A stretch of DNA of 64,000 bases from assembly GCA_026770025.1 (NCBI GenBank), contig JAMXDE010000009.1, forward strand, positions 434,001 to 498,000, written 5' to 3'. This document shows, one piece after another, positions 1-11,939 of this stretch. This stretch comes from Craspedostauros australis. Its lineage: Eukaryota > Bacillariophyta > Bacillariophyceae > Mastogloiales > Achnanthaceae. Position numbers and translations under genes: made by a program. The notes beneath the pieces were generated by a model. It saw only the letters and a program-made list of their open reading frames with translations. It was not told where the DNA came from and made no database searches. Each line of letters begins with the position of its first letter. Within the stretch, counting starts at the first letter, position 1.

Positions 1-290
1 CCTCTTGCAAGCTATCTGTCAACACTGGCAGGGTGGTGTTATGACAAGGCCACCATGCCTGACACCCCCGCATTCTCCAGAGCCAACACCGACTGGTACA
101 ATTGGAAAATCAGTTTCACTTGCACAATGGTGACAATGAGATTGGTGGACTATATGAAGGAAGCCAAGCTGCCAAACTAAAACATGCAGATTGACAACCA
201 ATTCTACACCATCCTCAACAGCAAAATGCATAGGGGGACAAGTGTTGGAAATCCAGGGTTATAGTAGTAATCTAATCTGTATATATATAT

Positions 291-329
291 GAGCCCATTC
301 AGTCACAAACCAACGAGTCGCGGGGGGAG
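291..329 (+). repeat. Left terminal inverted repeat of the 10-kb block
   Basis: This is a 39-bp arm starting GAGCCCATTCAGTC. It is an exact inverted match to 10345-10383, and ATAT precedes it. Confidence 0.85.
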
Positions 330-899
330 ACATTTTTTGGCCAGTTGGTCCGTCCTTCCGAGGCTCTCGCAGTGCGCCGTGTTGTAGCAATGCTCCGTCG
401 GTCCGACTTTTTGACGAGAACTGTCAATCTTCCGTCAATGCCGGTTCAACAAAAACGGGTTGCAGCAAGACTTCGTGTTGAGGGTCCACCCAACATTTCC
501 ACCCAATTTGGGCCATGTTTTTGTTGTTCTCGTTCGGCACGTCGCGGAGTTGTGTTGTGCAAGCGGGCATGCTCGTTTTGGCGAGAACCATCACCATCGC
601 CCGTAGATTTAGTACTGGATGTTTTTATCACACATCCGAGCCGTCGCTGCCTGAACCTTCGCGATTGCTGGTGGTCGTGTTGACGGACAGACATATATTT
701 TGCGCTTTTTACTGTTGTCGGTGCGAAAGAGTCGTTTTTGCTTCCGGTGTTTTTTTCCGTCCGGTCGGGTAATCATGGTGGCCGACAGAGGAGTTTTGCA
801 CAACATGCAAAGTCGCCAACGCAGAAAACCAGCCAAACAAAGTGCCGAAGCACACACCAATTTGATTTGTAAGTGGTATAGTTTACAGTGAAAGCTGGC
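330..899. other. Left interior of the 10-kb block, no gene recognised
   Basis: Short open frames occur on both strands, but none has a recognisable motif or convincing start. Several T-rich and GTTGTT-rich stretches are present. No similarity to the right interior end beyond the 39-bp arm could be established by eye. Confidence 0.5.
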
Positions 900-1361
900 A
901 CGCCCCTTCATCTTGAGGATGACTCCCGTCGAACAGAGCAGTGACGAAAGTGGCGAGTGCTGGTCTCGCCAGTGCTTTTGTGAGCATATCTGCGAAGTTC
1001 TGTGCTGGTGGAACGTATACCGGCACTTGCATACTGGCTCACACAGATTCGCGGACTTTGTGAAATGATATCGCTGCATGCTTCTTTTGTAGCAGGCTCT
1101 CTGTGATCGTCGTGTTCGAGATTGCAGCATTGTTGTCACATGATGCGATTACTGGCAACTTGACTTGCACCCTCAGCAATTGGAGTGCACATTGAAGCAC
1201 AATGATCTCTTCTGCCACGGATCCCATGACATTGAATTTGGCGCCGTATGTTGAAGTTGCGGCTGATGATTGCCTCTTGCTTGAGAAGTATACTGGTGTT
1301 CTTCCAAGGCATAGAATGATGCCAGTATTGGATCTTCATGTGACTCAATCGTGTGCATGAT
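900..1361 (-). mobile_element. Copia RNase H-end remnant (fossil)
   Basis: The minus strand carries fragments resembling the C-terminal ribonuclease H and tail of Ty1/copia polyproteins, including the layout of a final Asp-containing tail after the RNase H domain. It is broken, with several interruptions in about 450 bp, and looks old. It abuts the start of the LTR copy at 1362, which has the opposite orientation, so it is a separate insertion from the element at 1362-5400. Confidence 0.4.
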
Positions 1362-3063
1362 TGTTGGAAATCCGGGGTTAAGGTAGTAGACTAATCTGTT
1401 ATCAATCTGTACCAATTTAGAACTGTGAGAACAAACTCCTTGACTCTCCTCAATTCCAATTCAACAGCAAGCGTAATCCGTAGCAGTTCACCATGATCAT
1501 GCACTTGTTCATGGTTGCTTTCATCTGCTTCATCATCTTGCTCTCATGCTCTCTTCTGCGGATTCTTCATGCATTATCGTGGTGATTTGCATCGTCTACA
1601 TTCGAGCAGCATCTCTCATAGACGCACAGGTACCTTCAGCATGGGTCTCAGTCTGATTGATCCCACATGGCCCTCGGTTCCTCAGTATTCCTCCTGCGCC
1701 ATCATCACATACTCACCGGTCATGTTCAATCCATGTCGCGTTGTCATTCGTGCTCTTGAGCGGATAGGGGGATCGCCTCCGTTTCTCTTTCTCGGAGAAG
1801 CGATCCCTTGTCCGTCGATGCGCGTTGACATGTCTAATATATATCGACGGTGTCGCCCATAGTCTTGGGTCCTGTGCGAATACATCCCTAGTGGTCAAAC
1901 CATAGGTTCGCCCTCATTTCAGCAGTGGTACATGGATAGGCTCCATGGCGGGACATGACTGATGTTGATGTCATTCATGGACAGAAGGTTGATGGGGGAC
2001 AGGCTACAAGGTGGTCCGAGTGTTATCAACAAAGTTGATCTTGTCAAGTTGTGAAGATATTATTGGGAGGTGCGGCAATCATGGGTATCTTGGTAAAAGC
2101 GTACCCCCGATTCCTGACACATGATCGCCATTGACGAATGCATACATTGGCAGTTGTAGGTAGATCAGCTTTGGCGATCTGTTGTCGATTTCCTCTGATG
2201 CTTCCGGGTATTCCTCGTTCATCTGTGAGGCCATTTCTGGATTGGATGGTGTTGCATTGAAGTTGCCAAATATCATCGGGCAAGAGTCAATCTGTGTTTG
2301 CAATGTGGACTTGTGCTCCAGATATCCCCATACTTTGATGGCTCTCTCAAGGCGTCATTTGCAAGATGATGCAGTGAAACGTGAAAGTGAAGAAGTTGCA
2401 AATGCAAAATCAAAACGTCCAAGTTGAACAACTCAGTTCATCATCCCGATGAGCTGCTGGAACTGGTGTTGTTAGTCAGGTGTTAGTAGTTTGGAGTCAT
2501 CCGTTTCCAGATGATTCTTGTTCTGCGTGGGACCATGTTGGTTGTGTATTGATCCCTGTTGTCATTCCAACTTGTCCAATGCATTTGCAATGTATTTGCT
2601 GCAGGCAGGCTTGCAGCAGATACTGTGATAACGCCTGATCCACAGCCACTGTTGGACCTCAAGAAGCCAATCGGCCACATGAATGATGTCATTATGCTTC
2701 CGCTGACACTGCACGAGAGTGCCAGCATGCACCCTGCGGCATTGGCTGCAGCGGGTCGCCGTCAGTGTGTCCACATGGCATGTCATGATGCTCAAAATAT
2801 CAAGCCATCCCAACAATACAGCGTTTGACATTGACATGTTGTCATCTGGCAACCATCCACTTGCTGACATCACCTGGAACAGCATGAACAACCAAGAGCA
2901 GCTACATGTCTTCGACATCGCCCCTGGACATCGTTCTCGTCGCACTCCATAGTGGCGATCCAGACTGCGGCATTCATATCTCATGGATAGCAGGGAACAT
3001 GAGGTGTGGACCCTGGGCAATGTTGCATATTGGCAAGTTCTGCTCACGGATACTCTTGCGACT

Positions 3064-3100
3064 GTTGACGGTGGTGGTGGTGGTGGTGGTGGTGGTGGTT
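3064..3100 (+). repeat. GGT trinucleotide microsatellite
   Basis: Ten or more consecutive GGT units lie inside the copia remnant region. Confidence 0.85.
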
Positions 3101-3727
3101 ACTATTTTTCTTGCTATTTCATTGCGTTGTTCCGATGCCTCTTGGAGTCTCCCAATACTCTTGGTGTCTCTCAACTATCGTCCGACTATGAGTTGGCATG
3201 TGAGATGCTCTCTTGCTATTTCTTGTATTCTTTTGCTCTTTCTCTCTCTCTCGTGTGTTGGTACTGTGCGATAATCGGTGTTAGATACATACTCTGTATT
3301 TGATACATATTCCATCCTTTTGTCCTCTACTGGTGCACTACTCTGTGAGTATTCGCCAATGTCTCATCTGAACTCCTCCTTGCATATCCATGATCTTGAT
3401 GCCACTTGGTCATTGAATCTTCACCTTCTTGATCTGATGCGGAGACAGATGTTGATGTGGTGACATGATGACATCCTGTTGATGTCAGCTGTCATCTTCC
3501 ATGATCCTTCAGATTCCATATTCCATCAATGATGCAGTGGTATGGCAAGGATATCGTCATTTGAGGTTTAGTTGTGAAATATATTGATCCTCGCTCAATG
3601 TCATGCATTTCTGTCAGTTGATGGACAGACTGCATTCCTGATGCTCTCAGAAATGAGTGTTCACAAATATCCTTCCGAAATTCTGATTTTTTGTTTGTGC
3701 CAATTTTGTGATGTGATTTCGATCAAC

Positions 3728-3812
3728 CACAGATCATTCACAGATCAATTGCAGATCACTCACAGATCACTCACAGATCGCTCACAGATCAATCACAGAT
3801 CACTCACGACAC
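3728..3812 (+). repeat. Short minisatellite, CTCACAGAT-like unit
   Basis: About eight imperfect copies of a 10-11 bp unit (CACAGATCAN) lie in tandem just upstream of the RT-like segment. It is a simple tandem array with no coding role visible. Confidence 0.75.
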
Positions 3813-5400
3813 AAATGTTTGTGCCGCTTGTGCGTAGAGCATACAAGAACAATGAGTGAGCAATGCACATACACATATGTACATTCCAACAGGCAAGGCA
3901 GAAATCACAGGGCACACATTCACGGCTACTCTGGCTGCTATGGATTTCTGGCTGTTCTTTGCTGTCACAACCATGGAGAACAAGACCATCTATGGCGCTG
4001 ACATTTACAATACATTTGCTGAGGCTTCTCGTGGTGCACGGAAGTACTACATGCATGTTGACAGCCCCTTTGCTGATGGGTGGCAGTCATAGGGACGCGC
4101 ACCCATTCCGTGAAGCTGCATGGCTTTCATCAGCAAGAATCTTCAGGGTCATTCCCGAGCACTATGGCAGTGGGCGGTGCACATCGATGCACAGCTGCAG
4201 CGCATGGGTTTCAGGCCCACCACGCATGCTCTATGCCTATACCGCGGCGCTTACAAAGAACATGACATGCTCTTTCTATGTCAGGTTGATGACTTTGCCA
4301 TTGCATGCAGCAATGTAGCGGCTTGCTCCATGATCTGCGATGAGCTTGGATTCGTTCCTGTTCATTCCCATGAAATGATTCAGCGTTCTCCAACACTTCA
4401 TTGGTGCAGATCTGATCCAAACTGCCACACATGTCTCCATCCACAATAGCACACATCTCAACAAGGTTTTCAAATGGCATGAGCAGAAGAAGATGAATGG
4501 TGCACTCACTCCAATGGATGATGGCAATGCGCACATACGCAAGCTGGACGATTCTGAAGCCTTGGATGCATGCGGCCTCAAGCAGGCACAGGCAGACATT
4601 GAATGCTATTGTGAGGCTATTGGCGAACTCATTTGTCCCATGATCACCTGTAGGCCAGTCATCGCTTTTCCCATCGTGCAACTCTTGCAATTCTCAGCAA
4701 GGCTGGCCATAGATCATTTTGCTGTCGTCAAGCAGGTTTCTCGATATCTTTTCCGCACTCCTGCTCATGGCATCGCGCTGCATTGCACCGACGCTGTCCC
4801 TGCACTACCGCCCATGCCTGTTCCAGCCAAGCAAACGCCAGTGCATGATGATGTATTTGGCCATCCAGCAGAACAACCCAATGTCCTCTAAAGGTATGCT
4901 GACAGTGATTGGGCCATGGACACTCAGCAACAACAGTCAGTGTCGTCCATCGTTTTCCATCTCGCTGCTGCTGCTGCCGCATGGAAACCGAGAGTGCAGA
5001 TCACAGTCGCCATGTCCAGCACAGAGGCTGAACTTCTCTGTGCTTCCGATGCTGGTCGCATGGTATTATGCACTCATTGCATCCTTGGCAAGCTTGGTGT
5101 ACTTCAGCAGTGTGGTACGGTGCTGTACAAGAACAACTGAATTGCGCTCATGATGGCCAACGCATGGCAGCCCTCGCGTTGCACACGCCACGGCGCCATT
5201 CGACATTTTGCTGTTCAACAGTGGGTGGAAAACAACCACATTGCGTTGGCAGAAACTTGTCTGCTTTGATCGCTGCCGACATGTCTACCAAGCAGACCTC
5301 TCTGCCCCTCTTCATGAGGCACTGGGACCACGTCTCCGGAGTGATGTCCCTTTGTGGCCAGCAACATGAAGCAAGCGGCGGCTGCAACGGATTTGAGTAG

Positions 5401-6645
5401 TTACATACTTTTGGATCATTTGGTCATCCCAGTCCATCAATTGTAGCGGGTGTCACAGTCTGGATATTGTCCATCTGTGTGTACAGAGACTTCACACTTT
5501 TCCTCCACCTCACACCAAAATCATAATTCTTGTGTTCTCTGCTTTGTACAGGCTCTCACACCATGCACTCATCACAATGGATGCAGAATTGCTACTTTGT
5601 ACCACACATGTGCTTGCTTTGGTTGGAGAAGCACCCATCCACATTTTACATATGTTTTTTGTATGTGCGGTGATGCTTTGTTTGTGTACTTCATTGGCAC
5701 TCCATCAGCCAGCAGTTGCATTCCAGCTTTCCACTGTCACGAAGATCGGAGAGTGATGGGTTCCATCCAGGATTCTGAGGTTTTGACCTTCTGTAGAAGT
5801 AACTGTGTCATGGACATACATGACAGGCGTTCCAGTTCAATGCATCCTCAGACTGAGATGATGATGGAGAGTGATGCTGTGATCAACAACATGGTTGATG
5901 GTTGTGTTGGACATTTGTGGATAGTCCTGTCCACACTGTTCGACATCAGGTGTTGGATCCAAGCCATGTTGACACCATCGTCTCTCCTGCCTTCGCGACT
6001 CCCCCACCAAATCCATACAGCTGCAGCAAAGCAAAGTAGGCTGGATGGCCATGATTTAGGGCGGATGGGCAATGCAGTGGAGTGCGCAAGCACCTCCCAT
6101 GGCACCTCACAATCGGAGGCGCGCCCTTGGCTACTTCACAATTGGCAGGACAGTGTCACCAACCTCATGTGGCACACGACACTGATGCAATGGCAGGACC
6201 AGACCAAGGTCAAGGCATCCCAGACTTCCGATGACACGACGCCCGTGCTGCTCCAATATTTTCAGATGCTGCGAACATGCCTGCCAACCACCATCCCTGC
6301 AGTCCTGCACCCACTTTGGGAGCATCATCCGCACACTGAGCAGACCGCCCAGCTCATTCCGTGGGTCCAAGCCATGCACCAAGGCCTTGGAGGCAATGCG
6401 TCACCAGCCACGGCAGTGCTTGTGAACTGAAAATGGAACTATAGGTGGATCGCACCCTGAGACAATTCCCCTGCCACCACGACATCGCCAGCAAACAGAC
6501 CTGCCTAATGGACAGAGCCCTCTCTCCCAACATGATCATAATACTGACACATCCGTTCCCACTGCGTGCAGACATGGAGAATAAACAAGGCAGAATCAAA
6601 GCACCCCCCAGCGCATAACTTAACAGTTATAATCAGTGAGGTATA
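5401..6645. other. No gene recognised; possible element remnant
   Basis: One long open frame (about 5450-6430, plus) exists, but it has an alternative start, Cys/His-rich low-complexity composition and no motif. It lies between the copia remnant and the inner inverted-repeat transposon and is probably part of a decayed element. No function is proposed. Confidence 0.4.
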
Positions 6646-7341
6646 TCCATGGAGAATTTTCGTCGCGATAATGGGAACAATTTGCGTCAGGACGCAAGTT
6701 TTGGCCCTTTTCTGGATTTGTTGCATCCTGACGCAAATTCTGATTTTGTGTGGAGATTTAACACGACGAGAAAATGGTCCCGACTTGTTGGACTCACAGC
6801 CACAAAACTCCCTCCTTCTTGTGCGGACTTCCTTCGTGTTATTTTCTTGGCTTCCGTCTCGTGTTATTTTCGCGAGGTGTTCAGTGTGTTCTCTACATCA
6901 AGCACATACTCCAGAGGATGCTGTTGTTTGCAGTGATAATGAGGATGCCAACTATAGTTTGTTGGTACCAAATAGTAGTAGCACTACTATGACAGCATAA
7001 ACATGGTGTTTTCTTTGGCTGTCCGCTGTCTTCATGTCTACTCGATTACTTGTATTTCTTCGCATGTCGATAGGACCTACAGTCCTTTCTGTTCATACTC
7101 CACACTGTATGATACAGCTCCAGGCAGCTTCACATGACATCAGGGTCTTATTCATTCCTTGCGAGGTGAGATGTATGTCTTAGTTTGTGTCTGCATCTGT
7201 GTTGCTTCCTCCTTCCATTGGGTCCCAACCTCATGAGATGTTCCCATCGAATCAAGATCGCCATCCAGGTGCTTATCTTTCAAGCAAAGGTTGCTTGCTT
7301 CATTGAGAAACATGAATGTGTTAGTACTCATGTGAATAAGA

Positions 7342-8331
7342 TAACAACTGAGCAAGTCATGCAGTGTCGCCATCCAGCAGCGGTCGCAGAGAGGGAGAAG
7401 GCGAATGCAGAGTGGGGAGATGACATGCTGCAGGCAGGAGGAGATCCAGAGATGGCCCAAGAGATGCTCTGCCAGCTGAGAAGTTGGAGCAACATAGACA
7501 ACATGGAGCCAAGAGCACCAACGCAAATCCAAGAAGCAGTCAGTGCCCACCAGGCGATCGGATGGGGTATGATGGTACGTGGGTGCTGGACGAGGCAGTG
7601 GAGGGCGATACAGGAGTCCGTGATGATGGAGGAAGAGCTCCCAATGAAACCGACGAACTGGAGGGGCATATCCGTTTGAGGGCTGTAGGAGGTTTGATGG
7701 AAGGCGTGGGAAGCGCGCAACTGTGTGCTGCACGACCAGGACGAACGCAAGCGCGCGGCAGCCCAGGAAAAAGAAGTATGAGCCAGGGTGAACAAGCAAT
7801 GGGCAATCGGAGGTGGAGGTATCCTGGCCACAGACCAAGCTCTCATGACGAACGTAGTGAGAGTGGAGGTGGTGAGGTGACCAGTGGATGCTCAGAGCCG
7901 GTGGGTGAAGCATGTGCAAGCAGTGTGGATAACTGCCCAGACGGTCAGGCAGAAACAACGTGCGACGATGCAAGAGAGAAGAGGAGTAAGCCAAGGACTC
8001 ACAGACGCGGTTAGAGGGCAACGACAAGAAACGGGTCTGTGCAAACGACGGTTATACGGGGCGTTGGAGGAAGGGCGAACAAGCAACGGCGCGGAGCACG
8101 GATCAGTGCATGATATTAGTGAAAGAGCATAGCAGGCGCAAGCCGGATGCCCAGTGTGGTATGTTTGATGGCCCATGGTGCTGACAAACTGTGGTAGGAT
8201 AGGTAGTGAGAGACACAGGGAAGTCATTTCAGCGCAATCGGCCTTAGGCTCATTGTAGGTGGCCAACACTAAAGTCTCCAAGGTAACTTTGTACACGGAG
8301 GTCATTCAGTGAGTTATTATTGTTCTTATTA
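7342..8331 (+). mobile_element. 5'-truncated LINE insertion, copy 1
   Basis: The insertion is flanked by a 12-bp direct repeat, ATGTGAATAAGA (7330-7341 and 8332-8343). It ends in CAGTGAGTTATTATT plus a TTA-rich tail, the same 3' end as the minus-strand copy at 23384-24765. At its 5' end the open frame reads VMQCRHPAA, followed about 80 residues later by an IGWGMMVRGCW block and then a W-x-x-W-x-x-RN block (WKAWEARN) in another frame. The other copy has the same blocks in the same order. Target duplication, simple-repeat tail and 5' truncation are hallmarks of target-primed reverse transcription, so the protein blocks are probably the C-terminal end of a LINE ORF2. No intact coding frame remains. 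Confidence 0.65.
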
Positions 8332-8343
8332 ATGTGAATAAGA

Positions 8344-9180
8344 AGATGAACATGTGTGACAGCAGGATGGCAATCGGATTCACCCAGATTCTGGCAACAA
8401 ATATGGCCGCCAAGAATGCAGATGCCTTCCCACGCATCAGTTTCTGTCGACAAAAGGGAGATCACTTGACAATGGTGCGGATGCACATACCGGCAAACAT
8501 GATATGCTTCTCTTGTATGTATGCCTCATGTGGTCTTGGAACTGAACTCCGCAAAGGAAGAACATCCATGTCTTCATTGGTGCAAACTCTTGGGTGAGAT
8601 CCTGTTTTGCGGTGGGGATGCGCTGAGTGTTGGAAGTCCAAATCTGGTAAGCACAAGTGTGAGGACAAATGAAGGATCATCCCTTTTGATTTGAAGCGAT
8701 ACGGAATGAACGAGAGCCTTGTACTTGCGTGACAAACAAGTGGTTGATGATCAATATACGGAGGCGAATCGTCGTGCAGAAGGCATAACCTATGTACCCC
8801 AACCAACACAACAGATAACACAGAACTGATGGGTGACTGGAGGCATGCTTTGAACACAGAAGTAGCAAACATAGGCAGGAAAGCTTGCAAGGAGAATGGT
8901 AGGTTCAAAACAGCAAGGAGGACGACGGAGCCTGATAAGAACACATCTAACTCCTTTCCTCCTCTACGCAAGCAGGAGAGTATGCAAGAGGCAACGAATG
9001 CAATTTACAACACATAGCATCACTAGTGTATGCATTGCAACATTGAGAGAGTTGTTTCGATACTAATGTTGCTGGATGTGGAGCGCAGATAAGATTTGCA
9101 TCCATCAGTACAAAACAACACGGTAAAACACACAGTACTTGTTCAAAAGCACAGGCGACAAATGACGACATTGAATGATT
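8344..9180. other. Interior of the inner transposon, no gene recognised
   Basis: There are only short frames without motifs. This is the sequence right of the LINE insertion, up to the right subterminal repeats. Confidence 0.4.
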
Positions 9181-9356
9181 TTTTCGGCGAGTATTCGAGT
9201 GGGTCAGAACATTTTTCGCTCCGTGTTAATTCTCCGCGTTGAGTTTATTTTTTGCACCCTGACGCAACAAATTGAGAATCTTTGGGTGACTTGCATCAGG
9301 ATGCAAAAAATGGGCGTTTTTGCACCCTGACGCAAAAAAAATTCTCCATGGATATA

Positions 9357-10344
9357 TATGACACCATCATTTCAAACCTCAGGAGTAGAGCATTGATGAA
9401 GCATTGAAGTGACTGTAGTCTTCTGGGTGGTAGTGAGGAAGCTGGGGGAGGGAAATGGTGGAACCCTCCTGCTCATCATCACGTTGGAGCAGGGGTGTTC
9501 AGTTTACATATTGGCTTGTGTCACGTCCTACAATAGAGTTCGTCCTCAAAAGAACTTGTCTACATAATGTCTACATGCGTGATATGTGTATGATGCAGGT
9601 TTACATTCAAAATGAGATGATTGTTCACTTGATTTCGTTGTTGACACTATCAAACGTCATCATTTGATTCTCAGTCCAATCATCTCGTCTCGCTCTCCTG
9701 ACGTTTCGTTGCGACAGTCATGAAGCACGCCCGCCAGATGCAACCAATTCGGCGCGTCTCTTGGTGAGACAGGAACGGGAACAGGAACGGAACCACACGA
9801 TCGTCAATTCATTCTGGTGCTATGTACATGGCAGAACATCCGTCTGTACGCATGACCCCCAAACTGTCGATCAGTAGGAAACACAACGATTGGATCAAAA
9901 TAATTCGAATATTTTCCAGCACGAGTCAAACAGAGAACGCACGACAGAAGCACATGCAAAGGATGATTCATGTTTAACGTTGATATTCTCTTGTTCCCCA
10001 AAAAGATCAATCTTGTCTTGTTTGACATCTTCGAAGACCAACAAAAAGGTTTCAAGGCTTCTCGCTACTTAGCGCTAGCGTCTCTCTTTGGAATCCACCA
10101 GAAACCACCAGCTGGCCACTGTGATGCTGTATTTCTCGTCCACCCGAAGCCCCATCAACGAAATCGTGTTCTGACACCATCCGTTCGTCTTCACTTCGTG
10201 CGTGCCTACAAGGAGTCTACCTGAAACCCACAGCAGCCCGTAACTTATCTAATATAATGATGATCCACCTCGGACATTTTTTTATATATACTTCACAACA
10301 CGCTGCATAATATTCTGCAATAACCTGAAAACGCATGTAGACTG
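9357..10344. other. Right interior of the 10-kb block, no gene recognised
   Basis: Frames of up to 84 residues occur on both strands with no recognisable domain. A T-rich tract precedes the right inverted repeat. No transposase signature was seen. Confidence 0.4.
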
Positions 10345-10383
10345 CTCCCCCCGCGACTCGTTGGTTTGTGACTGAATGGGCTC
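10345..10383 (-). repeat. Right terminal inverted repeat of the 10-kb block
   Basis: This is the exact reverse complement of 291-329. ATAT follows it, and the interrupted LTR sequence resumes after that. Confidence 0.85.
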
Positions 10384-11118
10384 ATATCACACTGATTATA
10401 ACTGTGAGATCAATCTTCTGGACTCTCTTCAATTCCAATTTGATAGCAATCTTAATCTGTACCAGTTCACTATAGTCATATTCATGTCCGTGGTTTCTTT
10501 CATCTGCATCATCATCTTGCTCTCACTCTCTCTCCTTCGGTTTCACCATGCATTTCAGTAGCATTGTGCCTCTTCTACATTCAAGCAGTATTTCTCATAG
10601 CCGTATGGGTACCTCAGCATGGGTCTCAGACCAATCAATCCCACATCATCTTTGATTCCTCAGTATTCTTCCTATGCCACCACCACACCCTCAGCAATCA
10701 TGTTCATCTGATGCCATGTCATCATTTGTGATCTTGGGTGACTAAGGAATCGCCTCCGTTTCTCCTTCTCACCGTTTTTCCCATTGGGGCGACTCTGGAG
10801 TGTCTCTTGTCTGTCCAGGTGCATCGACTTGCTTTGGATTTATTGACAATATTGTACATAGTCTTGACTCATGTGCGGATACATCCCTAGTGGTCGAATT
10901 ACAGGTTTGCCCTCATTTCCATGATGGTACAAGGATAGACTCTATCGCGGGACATGATTGTGTTTGGTGCCAGTCATGAAAGGTGGAGTGAGGAGGGACA
11001 AGCTACAAGGTAGTCCGAGTGTGATAAACAAAGTGGACTCTATTGAGTCGTGAAGATAGTATGAGAAGGAGCGGCAAGTACAGGTATTAGAATAAAGTCG
11101 CGCCCTCGATTCCTGACA

Positions 11119-11939
11119 GTCTTTGTCTGATTCTGATTCCCGCATGGGACCCCGAAATTGGGCTGGAAGAAGTCCGGAATAGACGCCATTTTCGGAGAAT
11201 TTTAACACAGCAGCGTTAAGTAGAAAACGAAAAACATGACTCCAAGACATTGGAGGAACGCGAACGAAGAGTTCAGAACGTCGTTTGTGACACGTTCTGA
11301 GAATTGAGCATTCTCTTCTTTTCGAAGTTTCGGGTCAACACTTCGAAAAGTACCATGCCTTCGTGGTATCGGCCGTAACTCCAACCTCAATCATAGTATC
11401 TCATGAAGAACCCATAGTTAGTCCGAGATAAAATGACGTGGCACACAACCAAAACGCTCAATCATGAGCATGTACTGCGACAGACTCTCTTTTTAGCAGT
11501 TTGGCCAAACCGTAAAAATAGACTGGCATGACTTCGAAAACTTCGAATTTCCATTTGCGTTTTGTTCGAAACGTACTTCGCAACCAGACAGACAGACGCG
11601 CACCAAACACGATACGATTCAGTCACCCTGAATATCTCTAAGCTCGATATATTAGCGTGTGCGTTCCGTCGCGTCAAAGCCACATGGTTTGATCATGCTT
11701 GGGACTGTTTATGAAGTTGATAAATCGTTCGTTCACACATCTTGAATGCTACGAGCGGATTTTGAAACGCTTGGACCGTGCACGAATGACGTGAACACAG
11801 GCTCTATACGCATGATGTATGCTACGATAGGGTGAGATGAAAAGGCATGCCGAAGGCACCAGCAGACTCAATGGTGGGAATAATAGTTTAAGCCGTCCGG
11901 GGCATAGTGCTAGTGGCGGAAATTGGTAACATTGTGCAG
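11119..11939. other. Spacer between LTR and satellite with two hairpins
   Basis: No gene is recognised. Two inverted repeats stand out. TCAGAACG / CGTTCTGA has 8-bp arms near 11274-11301. CTTTTCGAAGT / ACTTCGAAAAG at 11318-11328 and 11340-11350 has perfect 11-bp arms and an 11-base loop. Several further TTCGAA dyads follow to about 11.56 kb. Their role is unknown. Confidence 0.5.

Larger units (their letters stand above)
1362..5400 (+). mobile_element. Ty1/copia LTR retroelement remnant (fossil)
   Basis: A 5' LTR-like copy (1362-2119, TGTTGGAAATCC to CCTGACA) is followed by internal sequence. Reverse-transcriptase similarity lies at about 3.9-4.45 kb, including an Asp-Asp active-site-like block in a QVDDFAIA context. 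The RNase H end lies at about 4.65-5.39 kb, where SSTEAE is the family signature. This part order (RT then RNase H, integrase not recognisable) is that of the copia family. The element is broken many times, roughly ten or more, and has no recognisable 3' LTR of its own. It is old. Its LTR is related to but clearly diverged from the split LTR at 243-290/10388-11118. Confidence 0.6.
6646..9352. mobile_element. Inner inverted-repeat DNA transposon with GCGTCAGG subterminal repeats
   Basis: The two ends are inverted copies beginning TCCATGGAGAATTTT. TATA lies outside both (6642-6645 and 9353-9356), suggesting a TA or TATA target duplication. The similarity continues imperfectly inward for about 150 bp. 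Both ends contain several copies of a short motif, TTGCGTCAGGRYGCAA and its variant TTGCATCCTGACGCAA, spaced 20-60 bp apart, as transposase binding sites often are. A GGAGA(A/T)TTAACACG block is also shared. No transposase gene is recognisable inside, and the interior is occupied by a LINE insertion (7342-8331). It is a non-autonomous or gutted element. The superfamily is not assigned. Confidence 0.65.
291..10383. mobile_element. 10.1-kb block bounded by 39-bp perfect inverted repeats
   Basis: Positions 291-329 and 10345-10383 are exact inverted copies, starting GAGCCCATTCAG and ending in a G-run. ATAT lies directly outside both ends (287-290 and 10384-10387), consistent with a 4-bp target-site duplication. 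Removing the block rejoins a copia LTR, so the insertion boundaries are well supported. No transposase is recognisable inside. The contents are eroded copia remnants, a second inverted-repeat element and a LINE fragment. It reads as a non-autonomous DNA-transposon-like block moved by an enzyme coded elsewhere. The contrast between perfect ends and decayed contents is odd. A fold-back element or gene conversion between the ends are alternatives. Confidence 0.65.
243..11118 (+). mobile_element. Ty1/copia-type LTR (fossil), split by a 10-kb insertion
   Basis: The segments 243-290 and 10388-11118 together form one long terminal repeat of about 780 bp. It begins TGTTGGAAATCC and ends CCTGACA. The match is to a second repeat at 1362-2119, which has the same start and end and similar sequence throughout, such as the CAGCATGGGTCTCAG and CGATTCCTGACA stretches. 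A purine-rich run (AGGGGGA) precedes position 243, as expected of a polypurine tract before a 3' LTR, so the internal part probably lies to the left of the window. Positions 1-242 would then be its 3' internal end. The repeat is interrupted by the inverted-repeat block at 291-10383. The two LTR copies differ at many positions, so this is an old, broken element. Confidence 0.7.

Noticed and set aside
5450-6430. 326-residue frame in the repeat region
   Set aside because: Begins without a good start, Cys/His-rich, no motif, lies among decayed elements.
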